Shown: in pieces, positions 8,001 to 9,586 of the stretch
Layout of the letters: every line of letters starts with the position of its first letter
Position numbering within the stretch: position 1 is the first letter of the stretch
Origin: Betaproteobacteria bacterium
GTDB taxonomy: Bacteria; Pseudomonadota; Gammaproteobacteria; Burkholderiales; SG8-39
Assembly: GCA_029865405.1 (NCBI GenBank)
Contig: JAOUGZ010000073.1
Coordinates: 1-9,586 of the forward strand
DNA length: 9,586 nt
Reading direction: 5' to 3'
Translations under genes and position numbers: made by a program
The notes under the pieces: model-generated
The model's input: the letters and a program-made list of their open reading frames with translations, nothing else
What the model was told of the DNA's origin: nothing
Databases searched by the model: none

Positions 8001-9586
8001 GCACGATCGCCGCGAGCAGCGGCACCAGCGTCGCCAGCGCGATCGTCGACACGACGAAGCCCGTCCAGAGGACGGCCGCCTGCAGGGGCAGCGCCCATCC
8101 GGCGGCGAGGGCGAGCACGCACGCCGGCGCCGAGAGCGAGCGGCGCAGGTTGTCGAGCATCTTCCAGCGGCCGATCGGCGGCAGCGCCCCCGCGCGCCCG
8201 GCGATCCACGGCAGCAGCTGCCAGTCGCCGCGCGCCCAGCGGTGCTGGCGCGCGGCGGCCACGTCGTAGCGCGACGGGAACTCCTCCACCACCTCGATAT
8301 CGGAGGCGAGGCCGGCGCGGGCGAACGTGCCTTCGAAGAGGTCGTGGCTGAGGAGCGTGCCTTCGCGCACGCGGCCCTCGAGCGCGGCTTCGAAGGCGTC
8401 CACGTCGTAGATGCCCTTGCCCGTGAAGGAGCCTTCGCCGAAGAGGTCCTGGTACACGTCGGACACCGCGGCGGCGTAGGGGTCGATGCCGCTCATGCTG
8501 GAGAAGATCCTCTGGTAGAGCGAGCCTTCGCGCCCGACCGGCAGGGAAGGCGTCACGCGCGGCTGCAGCACGCCGTAGCCCTCGACGACGCGCCGCGCGG
8601 CGGCGTCGAAGCGCGGTTGGTTGAGCGGGTGCGCCATCTTGCCGACGAGACGCCGCGCCGCTTCGCGCGGCATGCGCGTATCGGCATCGAGCGTGATGAC
8701 GTAGCGCACGCCGGCGGGCGGCGCCGACAAGGGTCCGCCTGCGCCGATGAAGGTCGTATCGGTCGCGCCGCGCAGCAGGCGGTTCAGCTCGTGGAGCTTG
8801 CCGCGCTTGCGCTCCCATCCCATCCAGCGCCGCTGCCCTTCGCTCCAGAGCCGCCGGCGATGGAACAGGAGGAACCGGTCGCCGCCGCCGGCCGGACCGT
8901 AGCGCCGATTGAGGCGCGCGATGCCCGCGGCGGCCGCCTCGAGCAGCGCGTCGTCGCCCGCAACGGTCTCGGTCGCGGCGTCCTTCCAGTCCGAGAGCAG
9001 CGCGAAATGCAGCTCGCGCTCCGGGCTGGCGAGGTGATGGATCTCCAGGCGCTCGAGCTGCTCTTCCAGCTCGTCCCGCGTCGTGAGCAGGATCGGGACC
9101 GCGACCACCGTGCGCAGGTGCGCAGGGATGCCCTCGCGCAGCGCCAGCCCCGGCAGCAGCGTCGCGCCGAACCCGCGCGTGACCGCGCGATTCACGAGCG
9201 CCATCGCCGCGTCGAGCGCCGGGACGAGGCCGAGCGCCGCGAGCACACCGAGCCAGGCGCCGCCGAGCCCCGCCAGCGCGGCGAGCGGCAAGGCGAGGAC
9301 GATCGCGGCGACCAGCGCGACCGCGGCGATATAGCCGCCGATGCCGAGCCCGGCGCCGAGACGGCCGGGCAGGCTGCGCAGGGGAGCGCGATAGCCGATC
9401 CTCGCTTCGAATGCGCGGCGCCCGCCGGCGATCAGGTGGTAGCCCGGATCCCGTTCCCGCCCCGCTCCCGTCGCGGCCGCCAGGGCCGCCTGCGCGATCT
9501 CGAGCTCCGGGCGCTTCGCGCCCCGCGCGAGCTCCTCGATCGCGTTGCGGTAGAGGTTGCGCGTCGCGAAATCCATCTGCGCGAAG
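2083..9586 (-). CDS. ndvB: Cyclic beta-1,2-glucan synthase (NdvB/ChvB/Cgs), 5' end cut by window edge
   Basis: Large inner-membrane enzyme that uses UDP-glucose to initiate, elongate, cyclise and release periplasmic cyclic beta-1,2-glucan. Numbering from ATG 9576 gives 2497 residues ending VVLG with TAA at 2085-2083. That ATG is not the true start: the frame stays open to the right edge (FAQ before MDFATRN), and MDFxTR is an internal motif of the family. Known members have about 2,800-2,900 residues, so roughly 300-400 are probably off-window. Visible order: MDFATR segment; membrane stretch about 75-125; GT84 domain with LDADT at 296-300 and QHRWARGDW at 444-452; further membrane stretches near 483-525, 545-565 and 608-645; glycoamylase-like cyclisation region about 665-1195; GH94 module about 1205-2435 with GDWNDG at 2177-2182. 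No frameshift or internal stop is seen. No terminator follows the stop, so transcription may continue into mntA. Confidence 0.97.
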   Translation of the reverse strand, partial: FAQMDFATRNLYRNAIEELARGAKRPELEIAQAALAAATGAGRERDPGYHLIAGGRRAFEARIGYRAPLRSLPGRLGAGLGIGGYIAAVALVAAIVLALPLAALAGLGGAWLGVLAALGLVPALDAAMALVNRAVTRGFGATLLPGLALREGIPAHLRTVVAVPILLTTRDELEEQLERLEIHHLASPERELHFALLSDWKDAATETVAGDDALLEAAAAGIARLNRRYGPAGGGDRFLLFHRRRLWSEGQRRWMGWERKRGKLHELNRLLRGATDTTFIGAGGPLSAPPAGVRYVITLDADTRMPREAARRLVGKMAHPLNQPRFDAAARRVVEGYGVLQPRVTPSLPVGREGSLYQRIFSSMSGIDPYAAAVSDVYQDLFGEGSFTGKGIYDVDAFEAALEGRVREGTLLSHDLFEGTFARAGLASDIEVVEEFPSRYDVAAARQHRWARGDWQLLPWIAGRAGALPPIGRWKMLDNLRRSLSAPACVLALAAGWALPLQAAVLWTGFVVSTIALATLVPLLAAIVPRRARTTTRSHLRALATDVRLALSLTALLLVFLAHQAWLMADAVARTLYRLAVSRRRLLDWVTAGQATVSRELGLLGFYRHMGGGVALGLVAAIVLWWIGSEAWPVAAPFLLAWIASPAIARWTSLSPRVAGRLPVSPGEARALRRVARRTWRFFETFVTAAEHWLPPDNFQEDPKPVVAHRTSPTNMGVYLLSAASARDFGWAGTADTVERLEATLATMGGLPRFRGHFYNWYDTRELRPLEPQYVSSVDSGNLAGHLVALANACREWIGGALPEAGILAGIEDSLDLTREAVQACPEDRRTQTITLGQLTEALDALGAALRQGIAQAGPQAATLLDIARTLASERGDDAGAEMLAWAEATHRSIESHRRDRARTGEDARALDERLASLEATARAMAEAMDFGFLLDPERKLLSIGYRVAEGELDPSCYDLLASEARLASFVAIAKGDVASRHWFRLGRAVTPSGGGAALVSWSGSMFEYLMPSLVMRAPAGSLLEQTSRLVVRRQIAYGAELGVPWGLSESAYNVRDLEFTYQYSNFGVPGLGLKRGLGANAVVAPYATALAAMVDPGAAVRNFARLAALGARGRYGFYEALDYTPTRLPEGKDVAIVRAFMAHHQGMTVIALANVLHDGAMRARFHAEPMVRATELLLQERTPRDVALAHPRAEEVGTAATVRDLELPAVRRLYSAHGATPAAHLLSNGRYAVMLTAAGSGYSSWNGAAITRWREDATRDDSGSYVYLRDVQSGDIWSAGHQPTCAEAKRYEATFTEDRAQFVRHDGTLTTTLEVVVSPEDDAEVRRVSVANAGDKAREIDLTSYAELVLAPAAADAAHPAFAKLFVQTEYLARAGVILATRRRRASGEPEIWAAHLAVVEGEAVGEPEIETDRARFLGRGREVRTPMSVVDGLPLSNTVGAVLDPVFALRYRLRVEPGRAAHIAFWTLVGASRAEVLDLADKHSDPTAFERAATLAWTHAQVQSSYLGISPEEASLFQRLAGHVLYADPQMRPPAEVLRRGGGAPPLLWAQGISGDLPIVLVRADSLEDLPLVRQLLRAHEYWRAKQLAVDLVILNERGSSYIQDLQVALETQVRTSRSRRPASDVQDARGAVFVLRTDLIPPPTRALLLARARAVLAGRRGTLQEQLNNLPEAEANVPAPRRAPSAQAPQGVPAPAALEFFNGFGGFGAEGREYVTTLDAKRWLPAPWINVVANPAFGFQAAVEGSGYTWSGGSRENQLTPWSNDPVTDRPGEVLYVRDEDSGELWGPTALPMRDETAPYVARHGQGYCRFEHSAHGIALELLQYVPLADPIKISRLTLRNTSDRARRLSVTAYVEWVLGASRSAAAFSVLTDADAQTGALFARNPWNAAFGARVAFADLGGRQTAWTCDRREFLGRNGALDNPAALAGKAVLAGRAGAGLDPCAALQAPLELEPGESVEIVFFLGQAAGEEEARALIERYRAADLDAVLREVTAYWDEVLGTIQVKTPERSMDVMLNRWLLYQTLACRVWARSAFYQASGAYGFRDQLQDGMALAVSRPALAREHLLRAAARQFVEGDVQHWWLPPSGQGVRTRISDDRGWLALAAAHYVQTTGDAAVLEESVAFLEGRPLVEGEHDAYFEPVVSGERASLFEHCALALDQSLALGAHGLPLFGTGDWNDGMNRVGEKGRGESVWLGWFLHAALSAFAPLAKARGEAARAEKWLSHAAGLRSALERDGWDGGWYRRGYFDDGTPLGSSASEECRIDSIAQSWSVLSGAAEPARARRAMAAVEQLLIRRDEGLALLFTPPFERTALDPGYIKGYPPGVRENGGQYTHAAAWSVMAFAALGEGDQAASLFSLLNPIHHASTRADVQRYKVEPYAVAADVYSVFPHVGRGGWTWYTGSAGWLYRAGIESILGFRVQGDVLILDPCIPRAWPGFEIVYRHRSARYEIAVENPRGVSRGVTSVELDGKVLAEGRVALVDDGAVHKVRVVLG
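2272..5964 (-). other. GH94 phosphorylase-like module with duplicated beta-sandwich domain
   Basis: Roughly residues 1205-2435. Two GH94 N-terminal-type (PF06165) beta domains are visible, about 1205-1480 and 1700-1985. They are joined by a helical linker (about 1485-1665) and a Pro/Ala-rich stretch (1677-1697). Next comes the alpha/alpha-barrel catalytic domain with RDQLQDG (2046-2052) and GDWNDGMN (2177-2184), where D2181 matches the general acid of cellobiose phosphorylase, and TWYTGSAGW (2401-2409) near the expected phosphate site. Family work ascribes chain-length control by phosphorolysis to this module. Confidence 0.87.
5992..7584 (-). other. Glycoamylase-like (PF10091) cyclisation region of the glucan synthase
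   Basis: Roughly residues 665-1195. It begins with a helical segment containing FFETFV and NWLPPDNFQED-like sequence (LPPDNFQEDP at 691-700) and SPTNMG (709-714). It then has SGSMFEYLMP (1000-1009), WGLSESAYN (1043-1051), YSNFGVPGLG (1061-1070), GRYGFYEALDYT (1111-1122) and FMAHHQGM (1138-1145). In the family this part performs the transglycosylation that closes the ring (now assigned to GH189, as I recall). E1047 and E1117 are conserved-looking acidic residues, but I cannot assign the catalytic pair. Confidence 0.8.
8137..9114 (-). other. GT84 glucosyltransferase domain of the glucan synthase
   Basis: Roughly residues 155-480 of the visible protein. It opens with the TVVAVPILLT strand typical of GT-A family-2-like transferases. 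YVITLDADTRMP (292-303) supplies the D297/D299 nucleotide-sugar and metal site. LLSHDLFEG (408-415) and QHRWARGDW (444-452) correspond to the conserved acidic and (Q/R)xxRW motifs of processive synthases. A block of hydrophobic segments follows and would anchor the active site at the cytoplasmic face. Boundaries are approximate. Confidence 0.88.

Noticed and set aside
6848..8818. 656-codon minus-strand frame inside the glucan synthase gene
   Set aside because: It has the same Arg/Ala-rich character and overlaps the GT84 and membrane-segment coding in another frame. No domain is seen.
9574..9576. ATG at 9576 as the true start of the glucan synthase
   Set aside because: The frame is open through the window edge, MDFATR is an internal family motif, and the protein from here is several hundred residues shorter than usual.

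Overview
The window is very GC-rich, and every gene I can support reads leftward on the minus strand. In transcription order these are a cyclic beta-1,2-glucan synthase (NdvB/ChvB type, about 7.5 kb, 5' end beyond the right edge), a small MntA-like nucleotidyltransferase, a HepT-like (DUF86) toxin gene broken by a one-base frameshift, and eutB, the large subunit of ethanolamine ammonia-lyase (last few codons beyond the left edge). The composition, the cyclic glucan synthase and the eutB type suggest a Gram-negative proteobacterium, most likely a betaproteobacterium (Burkholderiales- or Rhodocyclales-like). That placement is inferred from protein character, not from a marker gene.

Layout. 9586-2083 is the glucan synthase: a membrane-embedded GT84 glucosyltransferase, then a glycoamylase-like (PF10091) cyclisation region, then a complete GH94 phosphorylase-like module with its beta-sandwich domain in two copies. 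2082-2038 is a 45-base spacer with no terminator. 2037-1711 is mntA (GTG start). 1739-1396 is hepT, which overlaps the 3' end of mntA by 29 bases and whose conserved RNxxxHxY segment lies in a different frame from its N-terminal half. 1395-1359 is a 37-base spacer; most of it is an 8-bp hairpin, directly preceded by a second 5-bp hairpin over the hepT stop. 1358-1 is eutB.

How it works together. The glucan synthase makes periplasmic cyclic beta-1,2-glucans, which act in osmotic adaptation and surface interactions. EutB, with EutC (expected just off the left edge) and adenosylcobalamin, deaminates ethanolamine. The two have no obvious metabolic link. The toxin-antitoxin pair between them looks like an inserted cassette. 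Close spacing and shared strand would allow read-through transcription. I see no phage, insertion-sequence, CRISPR, tRNA or rRNA signal. The most notable points are the frameshifted hepT and the tandem hairpins in front of eutB. I do not see convincing evidence of a wholly new system.
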